DNA from: Candidatus Gastranaerophilales bacterium
Lineage (GTDB): Bacteria; Cyanobacteriota; Vampirovibrionia; Gastranaerophilales; UBA9971
Assembly (NCBI GenBank): GCA_028277195.1
Contig: JANQGS010000220.1
Location: 1-6,044, forward strand
Direction: 5' to 3'
Length of the DNA: 6,044 nt
Below, one piece after another: positions 5,439-6,044 of the stretch (the first letter of the stretch is position 1; every line of letters starts with the position of its first letter). A model generated the notes under the pieces. The model saw only the letters and a program-made list of their open reading frames with translations. It was not told where the DNA came from and searched no databases. The translations under genes and the position numbers were made by a program.

Positions 5439-6044
5439 AAACCATAAACATAAACTTGATAGGTGAATTTAAAAAAACCGTAAAATCCGGCAGGTTCGAA
5501 ATAAAAAAGGACTCGCTGGATTCCGGGACAAAGTTTTTTGTCATAATCTTTGTCATAGCCACTTTTGTTGTGCTGTCCGCCAGCTTTGGGGTCTGGCTTG
5601 TGGCGGAAAACCTCGCTAAAAGCTCAAAAGTCTCCCTGGAAAAACTGACAACAGAATTGACTGAGCTTAAAAACCGTGAGGCCGTCCTCTCCGCCTACAC
5701 AAAAGACCTGGAAAACAAAAGAAAAATGGCGGAGCTGAAGCTCAGGGCAAAAAAACAAATTAATAACCTGTTTATTCCCTGGAGCTTAATTTTAACTGAA
5801 CTCTCACAAAAAGTGCCTAAAAAAATCATTGTTACTGATATACAAAAACTTTCCTCCGGGAAAATTACCGATAAAATGGTTATTTCAGGCATAGTATCAG
5901 CAGAAAATAAGCCCCTCACCGCAGTTTCCTTTTTTATCCTCAACATAAACGAAGATAAAAATTCGCTTCTGGCTGACGCGGAGATTAAAACCCTGGAATA
6001 CAAAGACGAAAAAGAGCTGTATGAATTTGAAATAGAGGCAAAAT
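5435..6044 (+). CDS. pilN: Type IV pilus inner-membrane assembly protein PilN, 3' partial
   Basis: Bitopic inner-membrane protein that binds PilM in the cytoplasm and PilO in the periplasm. The start is TTG at 5435, overlapping the pilM stop as TTGA, with AAGGGA (5421-5426) eight bases upstream. It encodes at least 203 residues and runs off the right edge. The N-terminus KTININLIGEF keeps the INL motif by which PilN binds PilM, although the usual Pro after INLL is Gly here. A single membrane span lies at about 33-56 (FFVIIFVIATFVVLSASFGVWL region). A Lys/Glu/Leu-rich coiled coil covers about 58-110, followed by WSLILTELSQKVPKKIIVTDI (116-136), which matches the conserved LL-ELS-xxP-xx-V segment at the start of the periplasmic ferredoxin-like domain. 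Position and overlap imply translational coupling with pilM. pilO would be expected just beyond the window. Confidence 0.85.
   Translation, partial: MKTININLIGEFKKTVKSGRFEIKKDSLDSGTKFFVIIFVIATFVVLSASFGVWLVAENLAKSSKVSLEKLTTELTELKNREAVLSAYTKDLENKRKMAELKLRAKKQINNLFIPWSLILTELSQKVPKKIIVTDIQKLSSGKITDKMVISGIVSAENKPLTAVSFFILNINEDKNSLLADAEIKTLEYKDEKELYEFEIEAK

Noticed and set aside
5695..6003. Minus-strand 102-codon frame opposite the right end
   Set aside because: It lies antisense to pilN, whose frame has a membrane span, coiled coil and family motifs. The antisense product has no recognisable features.
1..6044. CRISPR arrays, tRNA or rRNA genes, insertion sequences
   Set aside because: No regularly spaced repeats, cloverleaf-like segments, transposase frames or terminal inverted repeats with target duplications were seen.

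Overview
The window looks like chromosomal DNA from an uncultured diderm (Gram-negative-type) bacterium. Two things support an outer membrane: a two-partner-secretion outer-membrane transporter at the left end, and type IV pilus assembly genes (pilM, pilN) at the right end. The DNA is moderately AT-rich, with very AT-rich intergenic stretches, AAA/ATA-rich codon use and strong GGAGG-type ribosome binding sites. Elusimicrobia, Omnitrophota and related candidate phyla would fit this style, but that is an impression; no marker gene here fixes the taxonomy.

Layout: (1) bases 1-1730, plus strand: a 5'-truncated TpsB/FhaC-type transporter. The visible part begins at the end of its signal peptide and carries two POTRA domains and a complete beta-barrel. 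(2) 1727-3472, minus strand: a full-length acetolactate synthase large subunit (ilvB). It converges on the transporter gene, and the two stop codons interlock in a shared TTAA. No ilvN regulatory-subunit gene follows. (3) 3473-3818: a 346-bp AT-rich divergent promoter region between ilvB and a small regulator, with candidate promoters, an 11-bp inverted repeat and a tandem GAGGTAC repeat. (4) 3819-4004, plus: a 61-residue ribbon-helix-helix (CopG/MetJ-type) DNA-binding protein. A strong rho-independent terminator follows it. (5) 4081-4427: an AT-rich gap with a perfect -10 hexamer, a possible 17-codon hydrophobic ORF and a small perfect hairpin. (6) 4428-6044, plus: pilM followed by pilN, overlapping as TTGA. 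pilN runs off the right edge, so a pilMNOPQ-type operon probably continues there.

The genes belong to separate pathways: protein secretion, branched-chain amino acid synthesis, small-regulator control and pilus assembly. Only pilM and pilN form an evident operon. I see no wholly new system. The best leads are local: (a) the tandem repeat around the -10 element of the ribbon-helix-helix gene, which looks like an autoregulatory operator; (b) a base-pairing alternative that would compete with the terminator of the same gene; (c) the unaccompanied ilvB with an unusual C-terminus; (d) a PilM lacking the usual second phosphate-loop aspartate; and (e) a possible micro-ORF before pilM.
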